Shown one piece after another: positions 1 to 9,983 of a stretch of 47,520 nucleotides of DNA. The position numbers and the translations under genes were made by a program. The stretch is from NCBI GenBank assembly GCA_030432715.1, contig JAUIML010000005.1, positions 1 through 47,520 on the forward strand, read 5' to 3'. The DNA is from Acidimicrobiia bacterium (lineage in GTDB: Bacteria; Actinomycetota; Acidimicrobiia; Acidimicrobiales; Aldehydirespiratoraceae). Under the pieces are notes generated by a model, which was not told the origin of the DNA, ran no database searches, and saw nothing but the letters and a program-made list of their open reading frames with translations. Within the stretch, counting starts at the first letter, position 1. Each line of letters starts with the position of its first letter.

Positions 1-159
1 GAGCGCCTCCCACCAGGCCCCGGGGTCCTGTTCGCTGCGGGGCGGCTCGGTCGCCGGATGCGCCGCGCGTGCGGCGGCCACGACGGCCCCGGTCTCCACG
101 TCGCGGAGCTCGACCTTCGTCGACTGGGTCGACGAGTCGACCCCGGCGACCAACGGCAT
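1..159 (-). CDS. xylB: Xylulokinase, N-terminal part (cut by window edge)
   Basis: The 53 visible codons begin [20 protein letters not shown], the N-terminal phosphate-binding strand and loop of FGGY sugar kinases (D-S-S-T-Q-S-T-K). Xylulokinase phosphorylates D-xylulose to xylulose 5-phosphate in the cytoplasm. Its ATG shares one base with the TGA of the upstream xylose isomerase (TGATG), so the two are translationally coupled; that partner is the main reason to choose xylulokinase over other FGGY kinases. The rest of the protein lies outside the window. Confidence 0.88.
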   Translation of the reverse strand, partial: MPLVAGVDSSTQSTKVELRDVETGAVVAAARAAHPATEPPRSEQDPGAWWEAL

Positions 160-1487
160 CAGCGCACCCGTTCGATGTAACGGTTGACGACGGTCTCCAG
201 CGCCTCCTGTGCCCCCGACACGGGCGCCGGGTCGAGATTGTCGGCGGTGACCCGGGCACGGAGGTCGTCGAGCGACCGCTCTCCGGCGAGGATGGCCCGG
301 CCGTCGGGGTCGCTCCAGCCCGCGTACCGGGCATCGCGGAGGTCCTCGAGCGCCCGGTCTTCGTGCATGGCGTGGGCGACCAGGAAGGCCTTGGCCAGCG
401 TGTCGATGCCGCCGACGTGGCCGTGGAAGAGATCGCTGCGGTCGATCGACATCCGGCGCAGCTTGGTGTCGAACATGAAGCCGCCCGTGTCGAACCCCCC
501 ACCCCGGATGATCTCGTAGACGGCCGGCACCAACGAATCGACGGAGTTGGGGAACTGGTCGGTGTCCCAACCCAGCCGATCGTCGCCCCGGTTGGCGTCG
601 ACCGAGCCGAAGATGCCGAGCGACTGGGCGACGGCGACCTCGTGGGCGAAGTCGTGGCCCGACAGGGTGGCGTGGTTGACCTCGATGTTGACCTTGATCT
701 CGTTCTCGAGACCGTACTTCTGGAGGAACCCGAAGACGGTCGCCGTGTCGTAGTCGTACTGGTGCTTGGTCGGTTCCTGCGGCTTCGGCTCGATCAGGAG
801 CGTGCCCTCGAAACCGATCGCGTGCTTGTGCTCGACGACCATCGAGAGAAACCGGCCGAACTGGTCCATCTCGCGGGGAAGGTCGGTGTTGAGCAGGGTC
901 TCGTAGCCCTCGCGGCCACCCCAGAGCACATAGTTGGCGCCGCCCATCCGGTGGGTGACGTCGAGGCAGTTGGCCACCTGTGCTGCCGCCCGGGCGAACA
1001 CCTCGGGATCCGGGTTCGTAGCCGCGCCGGCCATGTAGCGCGGGTGGTGGAACAGCCGGGCGGTCCCCCAGAGGAGACGGATGCCGGTGCGCTCCATGTG
1101 AGCCATCGCCTCGTCGGTCAGGGTGTGGAGCGCTGCCGTCTCCTCGGCGAAGGTGCCGCCATAGGGACACATGTCGTGGTCGTGGAACGAGAAGAACGGC
1201 ACGCCGAGCTTCTCGACGAACTCGAAGGCCGCCGCCATCTTCATGCGGGCCGCGTCCATGGGATCGAGTGACGGATCGAGCCAGGGCCGATCGAACGTGC
1301 CGTCGCCGAACACGTCGTTGCCGGGCCAGTTGAACGAGTGCCAGTAACAGACAGCCAGACGGAGGTGTTCGGCCAGTGTCTTGTCGCCGACCACCCGGTC
1401 CTTGTCGTACCAGCGGTACTGGAGCGGATTGTCGCTCTCGGGTCCACCGAAGGTGATCTCGTCGACTCCATGGAAGAACTCGGCCAT
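159..1487 (-). CDS. xylA: Xylose isomerase
   Basis: A 442-residue protein of class II xylose isomerase length, converting D-xylose to D-xylulose with two divalent metals. The family signatures are present in order: NWPGNDVFG near the N-terminus, the catalytic-His segment [14 protein letters not shown], the metal Glu in [31 protein letters not shown], and [10 protein letters not shown]. The start [11 protein letters not shown] was chosen because it is where family homology begins; the frame stays open further upstream but that part is not family-like. The ATG has no Shine-Dalgarno sequence. TAGCGT ends 7 nt before it, as for a leaderless mRNA, and a 31-bp inverted repeat lies just upstream. 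xylB follows with a one-base overlap. Confidence 0.96.
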   Translation of the reverse strand: MAEFFHGVDEITFGGPESDNPLQYRWYDKDRVVGDKTLAEHLRLAVCYWHSFNWPGNDVFGDGTFDRPWLDPSLDPMDAARMKMAAAFEFVEKLGVPFFSFHDHDMCPYGGTFAEETAALHTLTDEAMAHMERTGIRLLWGTARLFHHPRYMAGAATNPDPEVFARAAAQVANCLDVTHRMGGANYVLWGGREGYETLLNTDLPREMDQFGRFLSMVVEHKHAIGFEGTLLIEPKPQEPTKHQYDYDTATVFGFLQKYGLENEIKVNIEVNHATLSGHDFAHEVAVAQSLGIFGSVDANRGDDRLGWDTDQFPNSVDSLVPAVYEIIRGGGFDTGGFMFDTKLRRMSIDRSDLFHGHVGGIDTLAKAFLVAHAMHEDRALEDLRDARYAGWSDPDGRAILAGERSLDDLRARVTADNLDPAPVSGAQEALETVVNRYIERVR

Positions 1488-1515
1488 GGGACGGACGCTA
1501 GTCAGCTTTGCCGGG

Positions 1516-1546
1516 AAACTATTGACGGTTAGGGTGCCAATAGTTT
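1516..1546. promoter_or_regulatory. Inverted-repeat operator between xylA and the GST-like gene
   Basis: Perfect 9-bp arms AAACTATTG (1516-1524) and CAATAGTTT (1538-1546), with 13 bp between them, lie in the 76-bp divergent spacer. On the minus strand the xylA-proximal arm covers the -35 region expected for the TAGCGT hexamer at 1495-1500. On the plus strand the arms flank TAGGGT (1529-1534), a possible -10 for the rightward gene. A xylose-responsive repressor of LacI or ROK type is the likely binder (inference); no regulator gene is visible. Confidence 0.6.
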
Positions 1547-1563
1547 CGCAGACCGGAGTCCCC

Positions 1564-2592
1564 ATGCCCTCACCGCTCAAGCTGGTCGGCGCGCCGGCGT
1601 CGCCGTACTCACGCAAGATGCGCGCCGTGCTCCGCTACCGACACATCCCCTTCGACTGGGTGCTGCAGAACAGCGCCGAGTCCCGGCGACTCCCGAAGCC
1701 GAAGGTGCCGGTCATCCCGGTCATCGGATTCGTCGACGACGACGGCGAATGCCGCGAGGTGATGACCGACAGCAGTCCGCAGATCATGCGGCTCGAGGGC
1801 ATGTACGACGGACGCAGCCTCGTGCCCACCGACCCGGTCGTCGCCTTCGTCGACACGCTGCTCGAGGACTACGCCGACGAGTGGGTCACGAAGATGATGT
1901 ACCACTACCGCTGGTACCACGACGAGGCCATCGACAAGGCCGGCCGCATGCTCCCCCTCCAGGCCGATCTCACGGTCACCGACGACCAATGGCTCGCGGC
2001 GAAGGACTTCATCACCGAACGGCAGATCACGCGGCGAGCCCTCGTCGGCTCGACCGAGGAGAACCGGCCGATCATCGAGGACAGCTACGTCCGCCTCCTT
2101 CGGCTCCTCGACGCCCACCTGCACCACCACGACCATCTGTTCGGCCCTCGTCCGGGGCGAGCCGACTTCGGGCTCTTCGGCCAGCTCTCCCAGCTGACGT
2201 GGTGGGACCCGGAGGCAGCAGCGGTGGCCGTGCGCGAGAGCAGCCGTACCGTCGTGTGGGTCGAACGCATGGAAGACCTCTCCGGCCTGTCCGTCGACGG
2301 CGACGAGGGTTGGTGTGACCGCGACACCATCCCGGCCACCACGCTCGCGCTCCTGACCGAGGCCGGGCGGACTTACGCACCATTCATGCTGGGCAACCAC
2401 GCGGCCTTCGATGGCGACGACGAGACGATGACGTGCACGATCGACGGGGCGACCTACACCCAGGGCCGGTTCGGGTACCAGCGCAAGTGCCTCGACTGGC
2501 TGCGCGACGACTATCAGGCGCTCACCGACGTCGACCGCGCCGCGGCCGACGCCCTCCTCGCCGGCACAGGGTGCGACCGACTCTTCGCCTGA
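1564..2592 (+). CDS. Glutathione S-transferase-like protein
   Basis: A 342-residue protein with an N-terminal thioredoxin-like GST domain ([20 protein letters not shown], then the cis-Pro region KVPVIPVI near residue 50) and an all-helical C-terminal part. In place of the CPYC of redox-active relatives it has SPYS, so it should not act as a dithiol oxidoreductase; Ser could serve as the GST-type activating residue. Its length is well above a typical 210-230 aa GST. Most actinobacteria use mycothiol rather than glutathione, so the natural thiol and substrate are unknown. The ATG was chosen because homology starts a few residues later. It is divergent from xylA and convergent with the macroglobulin gene. 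Confidence 0.75.
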   Translation: MPSPLKLVGAPASPYSRKMRAVLRYRHIPFDWVLQNSAESRRLPKPKVPVIPVIGFVDDDGECREVMTDSSPQIMRLEGMYDGRSLVPTDPVVAFVDTLLEDYADEWVTKMMYHYRWYHDEAIDKAGRMLPLQADLTVTDDQWLAAKDFITERQITRRALVGSTEENRPIIEDSYVRLLRLLDAHLHHHDHLFGPRPGRADFGLFGQLSQLTWWDPEAAAVAVRESSRTVVWVERMEDLSGLSVDGDEGWCDRDTIPATTLALLTEAGRTYAPFMLGNHAAFDGDDETMTCTIDGATYTQGRFGYQRKCLDWLRDDYQALTDVDRAAADALLAGTGCDRLFA

Positions 2593-2640
2593 CCGGTCGG
2601 CTCTTCGGCCCGGCCGCGGCCGAGGCGATCGCCGTGACGA

Positions 2641-2657
2641 GTGTCTGACACCGGTGT
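2641..2657. terminator. Possible terminator between convergent genes
   Basis: GTGTC-T-GACAC overlaps the palindrome ACACCGGTGT in the 71-bp gap between the convergent GST-like and macroglobulin genes. Neither has a T tract, so the call rests on position and symmetry only. Confidence 0.25.
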
Positions 2658-2663
2658 GACGGG

Positions 2664-5600
2664 TTACTCGATGATGACGAGGTCGGAGGCGGAGCGGCCG
2701 AAGACCTCGGGGGCGTAGATCTCCTCGGCCCGCGCCGGCGGGACCACGAACGTGCCGGGCGTGGTGGCCCGAGCGACATAGGAGTACTCGTGGGTGCCGG
2801 CCCAGAGGGAGGCGGAGAAGGCTTCGGCCCGGTCGTCTCGCAGGTTCTGGTGGTCGTACCAGGTCCAGAACCACCAGCTGTCGCCCGGGCCGTCACGCTC
2901 CCCCTCGTCGCCGTCGACGATGCGGTCCAAGGCATCGGCGGTCACCGCCAACGTGGGGTTCGAGGGTTCGAGGCCGGCCGGCAGCGGATCGATCAGGGCC
3001 ATGTTCGTGCGCCGCGAGTCGTTCACCATCGTGAGGGTGACCCGCACCTCGGCGCCGGCGGCGATACGCCAGGTCCCGTCGTCGTCGAGGCGGACGTCGT
3101 CCTCCTCCCCCAACGACTCGTAGGAGCGTTGCACCACGAAGCCGCGGTCCAGCGGATCCAAGGCGAAGTCGTCGGGGGCGTACCGCAACCCGAGGCGGTA
3201 GTAGAGCCGGCCGTCGCCGTCCTTGCTCAGCACCAGGTCGGTGTTGTCGCCCTCCAGCAGGTCCTGCATCGGGACGACCGTCTCCTGACTGTCGACGCTG
3301 CGCCCCGCGAAGGTGTGCTCGGCCGCGTAGAGGTCACCCAACCAGACCCGGGCGACGAAGTCGGGGGTCGTCGCCTCGAAGGTGTCGAAGTAGTTGTTGA
3401 GGGCGAGGAGGATGAACGCGTTCTCCTGGCTGTTGTTCCAGCGGCCCTGGCGCTGATTGCCGATGAGGCCGGCGACGATCTTCGGGATCAGGTCCGATCC
3501 CGGGTCCATCAGCAGCATGGCGTCGAGGATGATCCCGTCCGTCCGTCGGTCCGAGCGGAGCAACAGGTGGCCCTCGTCCTCGTCGAAGCCGGTCGCGAAC
3601 GTCGCTGCGCTCGGTGTCTCGGTCACCCGGTTCTGGAAGTTGATCCGGATCTCGGTCGCCTTCGCCTCGTCGCCGATCACGGGCCACAGCCAGGCCAGCG
3701 CATCGAGACCGAAGTCGAGCCCGTGGCGGAGCCAGATCTCATCGGCCTTGTCGGCGTCGATGTCGCCGTCGAGACGGCGCACGAACAGCGAGTAGGCCAC
3801 GAGCGTGTCGCGGGAGTCGACGCTCCACTCCTGGGGGATGAAGTCCTCGATCCGGCGTAGGAACTGGCGCCCCTGTTCGAGCACGTTCGCGGGCACGGAG
3901 TAGCCGTTGGCCTCGGCCTCGAACAGCGCATGCATCACGTGGACGGACCGGTAGGGCGACGTCTCGAAGTTGCGCCGCCAGGTCGACCAGCCCCCGTCCC
4001 AGTTCTGGAGGGCGGCGAGGGCCGCGATGTCCTCGGCCACGATCCGGTCGAACTCGGCCGGGGTGGGGATTCCCTCGGCCTCGAAGGCCTCGAGCACGTC
4101 ACGCAGCGCCGAGATGGCGAGGATGCGCGACGCGTAGGCATCGGAGCTGGTGTACTCGAACTCGGCCAGGTACAGGACCGCGTCGGTGAGGGCCTGCACG
4201 GCGGTCGACGACGTCGTCACCTCGAGCCCGCCGAACTGGGGAATGACCCCCTCGGGAGCCAGCATCGGCTGGATCGTGGCTCCGGCATCGACCACGCCGT
4301 AGGTGGCGAAGGCCTCGGCCGTGGCCGGTGTGTAGACCGGCAGGGCGATGGTCGCGGCATCGGCGTGGTCGCCGCTCGCAACCGCAGCGCGGAACCTTGC
4401 GGTGCCCGCCGACTCGGTGGTGACCGGGAACCGCACCTCGACGCGGTCGTTGGCCGGCACGGAGACCCGCTGGCCGGCCGGGCCGGTCGCGTCGAGGTTG
4501 GCGGTCTGGAGCACGACGTCGACGTCCATCACCTCGTCGGTGAGGTTCTGCACGACGACAGGAAGCTCGAACTCGTCGCCGAAGTTGAGGAAGCGGGGTG
4601 CGGACGGTCGCACCTGCAACGGCAACCGCGCCGTGAGGTTGGCTTCAGCCGAACCGAAGCGGTCGGCCCCTTCCACCGCCACGACCATGACCCGGTAGCG
4701 GGTCAACGAGTCGGGCAGGTCGAACTCGACCGTTGCCCGACCGGCGGCGTCGGTGGCCACCTCGGGGTCCCACAGGGCGAGGGCGTCGAAGTCAGAGCGG
4801 ACCTCGATCGGCCCGTCGGCGCCGCCCGAGGTGACGGTGTCGCGGGCGAAGGCGACGTCCGCGGTTGCGAAGTCGGCACCGTCGCCGCTCTCGTCCATGT
4901 CGCCGTCATCGGGCGAGAGGACGCCGCCCGCTCCGTCGGTGTAGGCGTCGAGTGACCGTTCGACCTCGTCCTCGAGCTGCGCGGCCAGCTCGACCAGCGC
5001 CTGGGGGTCGGCGAGCAGTATCGAATCGCGGCCACGGAACACGCTGTTGCGCTCGGCCAGCGAGCCGTAGAACAGCTCGATCGGGTCGAGAAGCTCGTAG
5101 CCGGTGAGCGCGAGCACCGCCTCGTCGACCGCCACCACGAGCAGCTCGGCGCCGGACACGGCGGATCCCGCGGCGTCGGTGACCTCGACGGTCACCGAGG
5201 TCGACGCGCCGGGCTCCACCACGTCGTCGGCGGGCACGGCCTCGACGGAGAGCGTGCGGCTGACGGGCGGCACCCGCAGCGCCGTCTCCCCCGTCGCGTA
5301 GGCCGGTCGGGGCGGCACGTCGGGGAGGACGGTGCCGTCGTCGGCGGCGCGGTCGGTGACCCCCACCAGCTCGATCCCGACCGTCAGGCCGGGCACGTCG
5401 GCATCGGCGATGTCGATCTCGAGGATCGTGTCGCTGTCCTCGATCTCGAAGGGCACGATCTCCTGGAGCCCGTTGCGGCTGACCGTCATCAGGCCGTGGG
5501 CCGGCCCGAACGGCGACGAGACGTAGATCTCGGCCGTCTCCCCTGCCTCGTACTCGTCCTGGTCGGGGATCACGGTCGCCGACTGGAGCTCGAGGCGGCG

Positions 5601-8600
5601 ACTGGGCAGCGACTCCCCGCCGCTGACCCAGCGGGTCATCTCGCTGTTGCTCTCCCGCCCCGCGTCGTCGATCACCGATGCGGCGATCCGGTAGCGGCCG
5701 CCCTGCTCCATCGCGAAGACGCACTGCTCGGGGGACGTGCTCGACGTGACCTCGCAGGGCTCACTGTCGAGGACGACGTCGGTCCACTCGCCGTCGACGT
5801 ATTCGGTGCGCAGCCGCTCGGCCACGACGTTTGCGACCCGGCCGGGCACGGCCTCGCCGTCGATGTCGGTGACGATGACGTCGACGGCCAGCGGGTCGCC
5901 GGCCTTCACGAACGGACGGGTCGCCTGGATGCCCACGTAGAGCTCGCCGGCGTGGACGAGCAGGTCGGTCGTCGACGACCAGGTCTGGCGGTTCACGTCG
6001 GTCACCGAGGCCGTCGCCGAGACCGTGGTGGGTCGGCCCTCACCGTCGCCCTCGAAGTCCATGCGCAGGTAGTGGCTGCCGGTCGCGTCGGTCACGCCGG
6101 CGAAGCGCTCGGTCGTGCGCTCGGGACCGAAGCCCGGACCGAAGTCGCCATCGAAGGCACCGAAACCGCGGTCGAAGCCGTCGCGACCCCACCACGGGAC
6201 CCAGATTCCGAACGTGAAGTCGTCCCAGCCCGGTGGCGAATACGACGTGGGCGTGGTCTCGACCCACCACTCGACGGGCGCATCGGGCAGCGGCCCGCCC
6301 GAGAAGTAGGCGGCCTCGACGGCGACGGTCGCCGGCGCGTCGACCAGATACGGACCCGGCGTCTCGGCCCGGGCCGTGACCTCGAACTCGGGCCGGCGGA
6401 ACTCCTGGATCTGGAACCGGTGGGTGAAGCCGTTGCGCCCCGGTGTGGCGGGACGGAGGAGCTCGATCCGGCCGTCACCGAGGTTCGCGCCCAGCGGGAT
6501 CGCGGCGGTGAAGTCGAACCCACCGGCATCGGTGAGGGTCGCCTCGCCGGTGACGAGCTCGATGCCGAAGGCGTCGCGCACGACATAGGAGATCGTCTCC
6601 CCCGCCGGCAGCTCGTCGATCGAGGCGTCGTCGGACAGATCGAGCATCCGGACCCAGCCCTTGACGCGCATCGTCTCGCCGGGCCGGTAGAGGCCGCGAT
6701 CGTCGACCACGTACCAGAGGGCCCGGTCGGCCTCGACCCATGCCGTGGGCCCGGCCGCCGCGAGGGCGACGTCGTCGCCGACGGAGACCACCAGGGGCCC
6801 TGAGTCCTGGCCGGCGGTCGGGAGACCGAGTTCGGCGATGCCATCACCGTCGGTCTGGACATCGGTGGGCGAGCCGGTCAACCGCACCGACGCCCCTTCC
6901 ACCGGCGTTCCGTCGGTCAGGTCGGTGATCCACGCGATGCCGCGTTCGTTGTCGGCCACCAGGTGCACGCCGAGCGAGGTCGACTGCACCCACTGCACCA
7001 CCGGCTGGTTCTCCCAGTAGAAGCGGTCGGTGTCGCGGTCGAGATTCGCCAGCTCCCCCACCGGCTCGATCACGACGACCGCCATCCCGGGCTCTCCGCC
7101 GAACACCGGCTCCAGGTCGATCCGGGCCTCGAAGCGCTCGTTGGCCGGCGCACCGGTGGCCTGCACCGCGTCGTAGATCTCCGGCCAGGGCGGGTCGGGC
7201 AACTCGCCGAGTTCCCACCGGAGGTTCCAGTAGTCGTTGAAGGCCTCCCACTCCGTCGGGTCGACCGCGAACGCCCGTACCCGGACCTCGTCGTGGTTGC
7301 GGAGCTGCAGGGGCAGGGTCTGGGTGTCGACCAGCGGATCGAGGGTCACGAGCAGCCCGCGGTCGAAATCGAGGAAGGGGTACGCGTCGTCGATGTGGAA
7401 CTCGAGCGTTTCGTCGTCGCCGAGTGTCTGGCCGAAGACGTCGGTGAGACCGCCCGGCACCGTCATGCGGTAGACGGTGCCGCCGACGATCGGACCCTCG
7501 ACGCTGATGGAGTTGCTGCGGACACGGATGAACGCGCCCGGGAGTTCGGGTTCGAACACGAGATCGTCGGCGTCGATCGACTCGCCGTCGAGGCTGTTGT
7601 TGAAGGAGACCGAGAACCCCCACTCGGGCTGGCAGTCGTCCTCGGGGAGGCACGACTGTCGATCGACGCGGAGGGGCGCATAGGTCCGTGCCTGTTCGGT
7701 GAACACCTCGTCGGTGGTGTTCGGCCCCTCGGCCGACGGCACCTCGGGGCCGATCCGGATCGTCACCGGTGAGTCCGCGGGCATGGGCTCGACGGCCCGG
7801 AACGCGATCCAGGTGCCGTCGACGGCCTGCTCGATGCGGGCGGCGAGCTGTTCGTCGCCGGCGATCTCGTTGTCGGTCGCGAGCCGCACCGCGACCTCCT
7901 GGCCGTCCACCTCGAGCGTGGTGACCCCGAGCGCGGCCTCCGCGTCGATCCGTTGGTCGAACTCGGCGAAGAACACCGTCTCCAGGTCGAGCGAGTCGTG
8001 GGCCGGAGTCGGCCACTGCACGGTGGGGGCCGGCGTCTCGAACCCGAACACGTGGTCGTCGGCGAGCTCGTTGCCCGCAGCAGACGTCGTGCCGGCCGGC
8101 ACGGTCACCGAATAGGTCGTGGCCATCGGGAGCCGATCGACGACCGACGGGTCGTGTTCGAACCGCAGGGTGCGGGTGCCGATCCATTGCCAACGCCCGG
8201 GGAGCTCGGGCGTCATCGTGACCGGGATGTCGGCCGCGTCGGTCTGCTCGACCGTGCCGAGGGCGACCATCGGCTGGCTGAACGTGAGGCTCATGAACGG
8301 GGCGAGGCCCACGGCGCCGTCGGGCTGGTGACGCAGGACGGTGAGCGGGCCCTCGTCGACCGCGGGAGGCGGGTCGCCACCGTCGGCCGGGAAGGGAACG
8401 TCGATCGTGTCGCCGCTGACCGGAGGCGGCAGCGATTCGGCCGGACGGTTGAAGTCGACCTGCTCCCCCTCGGCGCCGGTCCACGCGGGGAGCCGATCGA
8501 GCACGCCGTCGACCGCCGCGGCCTCGAGCGGCGTGCCCTCGACCACGGCCACGACGTCAGCCGTGGGGTCGCCGGCCCGTTGGCCCTGACTCAGTCGTAC

Positions 8601-8765
8601 GCCCAGCGGCCCCGCCGTCCGTCCGACCTGTCCGGAGATCCCACCGTCGTCGACCGGAGGCACCGAGTCGTCGGGGCCGTCGTCGGACCCCGCGTCGTCG
8701 TCGCCGGAGCACGCCGATGCGATCAGGACCAGAACCAGCAACACCAGTGTGATCGTTCGTCGCAT
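2664..8765 (-). CDS. Alpha-2-macroglobulin family lipoprotein lacking the thioester
   Basis: A 2033-residue lipoprotein with signal MRRTITLVLLVLVLIASAC (lipid-anchored Cys19), an acidic linker, and an extracytoplasmic body of repeated beta-sandwich segments typical of bacterial alpha-2-macroglobulins. The C-terminal alpha-alpha toroid is recognisable by NWDGGWSTW. Bacterial relatives trap proteases with a CxEQ thioester at Y-G-C-x-E-Q. Here the aligned stretch is Y-T-S-S-D-A (Ser1540 replaces the Cys, Ala1543 the Gln), followed by the conserved ASRI, so no thioester can form, as in YfaS-like proteins. No pbpC-like partner is adjacent. The start gives the signal peptide and has GGGGAGG 8 nt upstream. 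The upstream extension of the frame is not signal-like and was rejected. Confidence 0.88.
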   Translation of the reverse strand: MRRTITLVLLVLVLIASACSGDDDAGSDDGPDDSVPPVDDGGISGQVGRTAGPLGVRLSQGQRAGDPTADVVAVVEGTPLEAAAVDGVLDRLPAWTGAEGEQVDFNRPAESLPPPVSGDTIDVPFPADGGDPPPAVDEGPLTVLRHQPDGAVGLAPFMSLTFSQPMVALGTVEQTDAADIPVTMTPELPGRWQWIGTRTLRFEHDPSVVDRLPMATTYSVTVPAGTTSAAGNELADDHVFGFETPAPTVQWPTPAHDSLDLETVFFAEFDQRIDAEAALGVTTLEVDGQEVAVRLATDNEIAGDEQLAARIEQAVDGTWIAFRAVEPMPADSPVTIRIGPEVPSAEGPNTTDEVFTEQARTYAPLRVDRQSCLPEDDCQPEWGFSVSFNNSLDGESIDADDLVFEPELPGAFIRVRSNSISVEGPIVGGTVYRMTVPGGLTDVFGQTLGDDETLEFHIDDAYPFLDFDRGLLVTLDPLVDTQTLPLQLRNHDEVRVRAFAVDPTEWEAFNDYWNLRWELGELPDPPWPEIYDAVQATGAPANERFEARIDLEPVFGGEPGMAVVVIEPVGELANLDRDTDRFYWENQPVVQWVQSTSLGVHLVADNERGIAWITDLTDGTPVEGASVRLTGSPTDVQTDGDGIAELGLPTAGQDSGPLVVSVGDDVALAAAGPTAWVEADRALWYVVDDRGLYRPGETMRVKGWVRMLDLSDDASIDELPAGETISYVVRDAFGIELVTGEATLTDAGGFDFTAAIPLGANLGDGRIELLRPATPGRNGFTHRFQIQEFRRPEFEVTARAETPGPYLVDAPATVAVEAAYFSGGPLPDAPVEWWVETTPTSYSPPGWDDFTFGIWVPWWGRDGFDRGFGAFDGDFGPGFGPERTTERFAGVTDATGSHYLRMDFEGDGEGRPTTVSATASVTDVNRQTWSSTTDLLVHAGELYVGIQATRPFVKAGDPLAVDVIVTDIDGEAVPGRVANVVAERLRTEYVDGEWTDVVLDSEPCEVTSSTSPEQCVFAMEQGGRYRIAASVIDDAGRESNSEMTRWVSGGESLPSRRLELQSATVIPDQDEYEAGETAEIYVSSPFGPAHGLMTVSRNGLQEIVPFEIEDSDTILEIDIADADVPGLTVGIELVGVTDRAADDGTVLPDVPPRPAYATGETALRVPPVSRTLSVEAVPADDVVEPGASTSVTVEVTDAAGSAVSGAELLVVAVDEAVLALTGYELLDPIELFYGSLAERNSVFRGRDSILLADPQALVELAAQLEDEVERSLDAYTDGAGGVLSPDDGDMDESGDGADFATADVAFARDTVTSGGADGPIEVRSDFDALALWDPEVATDAAGRATVEFDLPDSLTRYRVMVVAVEGADRFGSAEANLTARLPLQVRPSAPRFLNFGDEFELPVVVQNLTDEVMDVDVVLQTANLDATGPAGQRVSVPANDRVEVRFPVTTESAGTARFRAAVASGDHADAATIALPVYTPATAEAFATYGVVDAGATIQPMLAPEGVIPQFGGLEVTTSSTAVQALTDAVLYLAEFEYTSSDAYASRILAISALRDVLEAFEAEGIPTPAEFDRIVAEDIAALAALQNWDGGWSTWRRNFETSPYRSVHVMHALFEAEANGYSVPANVLEQGRQFLRRIEDFIPQEWSVDSRDTLVAYSLFVRRLDGDIDADKADEIWLRHGLDFGLDALAWLWPVIGDEAKATEIRINFQNRVTETPSAATFATGFDEDEGHLLLRSDRRTDGIILDAMLLMDPGSDLIPKIVAGLIGNQRQGRWNNSQENAFILLALNNYFDTFEATTPDFVARVWLGDLYAAEHTFAGRSVDSQETVVPMQDLLEGDNTDLVLSKDGDGRLYYRLGLRYAPDDFALDPLDRGFVVQRSYESLGEEDDVRLDDDGTWRIAAGAEVRVTLTMVNDSRRTNMALIDPLPAGLEPSNPTLAVTADALDRIVDGDEGERDGPGDSWWFWTWYDHQNLRDDRAEAFSASLWAGTHEYSYVARATTPGTFVVPPARAEEIYAPEVFGRSASDLVIIE

Positions 8766-8821
8766 ACGCGGCGCCTCCCCAGGTCTCATGACCCTACGAC
8801 GTCGCGCCCGGTCGGCTGGTT

Positions 8822-8840
8822 CCCGCCCGTCGCGGGCGGG
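8822..8840 (-). terminator. GC hairpin after the acyl-CoA dehydrogenase pair
   Basis: CCCGCCCG and CGGGCGGG form an 8-bp stem around a 3-nt loop, 16 bp past the stop of the upstream minus-strand gene and before the macroglobulin start. There is no T tract, so it could be an intrinsic terminator of the GC-rich type or an mRNA 3' end stabiliser. Confidence 0.45.
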
Positions 8841-8856
8841 CCCCGGCGGTCCGGCC

Positions 8857-9975
8857 CTACCCCGCGGCGATCGAACGGCCCAGGGCGGCGAGATGTTCCT
8901 CACCGTTGCCGAGGGTCAGCTCCATCTGGCGGGCCATGAGGAAGTAGCGGTGCAGGGGGTAGTCGCGGTCGACGCCCACGCCACCGTGAACGTGCACCGC
9001 AGCGTGCACGACCCGGAAGCCGCCGTCGGCCGCCCACCACTTGGCGATCGCCACCGCATCGTCGGCCGGGAGGCCCTGGTCGATGCGCCACGCGGCCTGC
9101 CAGGCGGTGAGGGTGATCGCCTCGGTGTCGATGTAGCTGTCGCCGGCCCGGTTGCTGACCGCCTGGAAGGTCGCGATGGGCCGATCGAACTGCTGGCGCT
9201 CCTTGGTGTAGGCGGCGGCGAGTTCGATGGAGGCGCGAGCGGCGCCGGCCATGATCATGCACATGCCGGCCTGGGCCCGCAGCTCGATCCACTGCACGAT
9301 GTCGGCCCCCGACGTCGTGCCGTCGCCGAGGAGGGCGTCCGCGCCCACCTGCACACCGGCGAGCTCGACCCGGGCGACCGGGCGGCGGGTGGTCACTTCC
9401 ACCCGCAGGGTCGACAGCCCGTCGGCGTCGGTCGGGACGAGGAAGACGCCACAGGAACCGTCGGGCAGACGGGCGGGAATCAGGAGGAGGCCGGCGTCGA
9501 GCCCCGCTTCCACCATCGGCTTGACGCCATCGAGTCGATAGCCGTCGCCGTCGGGCACCGCGACGGTCTCCGGCTCGGAGGGAACGGTCCCCTCCTCGTA
9601 GAGGCCGGCGGCCACGATGAGGGATCCGTCGGCGATGGACGGGAGATGGGCCGCCTTCTGGGCATCGGTGCCGAACTCGGCGATGGGCATCGCGCCCAGG
9701 ACCGCAGTGGAGAGCAGGGGCACCGGCGACGCGGTCGCGCCCACCTGCTGGAGCGCCACCGCGGTGGCGAGAAAGCCGAGTCCGAGCCCGCCGTACTCCT
9801 CGGGAATCGCTGCCCCGAGCACACCGGCCTCGGCCAGCGCCGCCCAGGCCTCGTCGTCGATGCGGTCGTCGGCGGCCGTGAGCTCCTTGAGGCGCTCGTG
9901 GCTCGACTTGTCGCCGAGGATCTGGGCGGCCAGATCGCTGATCGCCTGTTCTTCGTCGTTCAGGTTGAAATCCAT
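8857..9975 (-). CDS. Acyl-CoA dehydrogenase, short partner subunit
   Basis: A 372-residue acyl-CoA dehydrogenase: helical N-domain with IPEEYGGLGLGF, a middle beta domain, and a C-domain with YTKERQQFDRPIATFQAVSNR and HVHGGVGVDRDYPLHRYFLMAR. It oxidises an acyl-CoA at the alpha-beta bond using FAD. It lacks the C-terminal GGGTNE-type FAD motif that its upstream neighbour has. Such complementary pairs form the alpha2-beta2 FadE enzymes of steroid and side-chain catabolism in actinobacteria, so these two probably make one heteromeric enzyme (inference). The gap to the upstream gene is 8 bp, with AGGAG before the ATG, indicating one operon. Confidence 0.88.
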   Translation of the reverse strand: MDFNLNDEEQAISDLAAQILGDKSSHERLKELTAADDRIDDEAWAALAEAGVLGAAIPEEYGGLGLGFLATAVALQQVGATASPVPLLSTAVLGAMPIAEFGTDAQKAAHLPSIADGSLIVAAGLYEEGTVPSEPETVAVPDGDGYRLDGVKPMVEAGLDAGLLLIPARLPDGSCGVFLVPTDADGLSTLRVEVTTRRPVARVELAGVQVGADALLGDGTTSGADIVQWIELRAQAGMCMIMAGAARASIELAAAYTKERQQFDRPIATFQAVSNRAGDSYIDTEAITLTAWQAAWRIDQGLPADDAVAIAKWWAADGGFRVVHAAVHVHGGVGVDRDYPLHRYFLMARQMELTLGNGEEHLAALGRSIAAG

Positions 9976-9983
9976 GAGGTCTC

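Noticed and set aside
69-1271. Long plus-strand open frame opposite xylA.
   Set aside because: Antisense shadow caused by high GC; xylA on the other strand has full family motifs. The same applies to the long frames opposite the macroglobulin, opp, thiolase and PPDK-like genes.
2664-8903. Start of the macroglobulin gene upstream of 8765.
   Set aside because: The extension is Arg/Pro-rich and would bury the lipoprotein signal peptide inside the protein.
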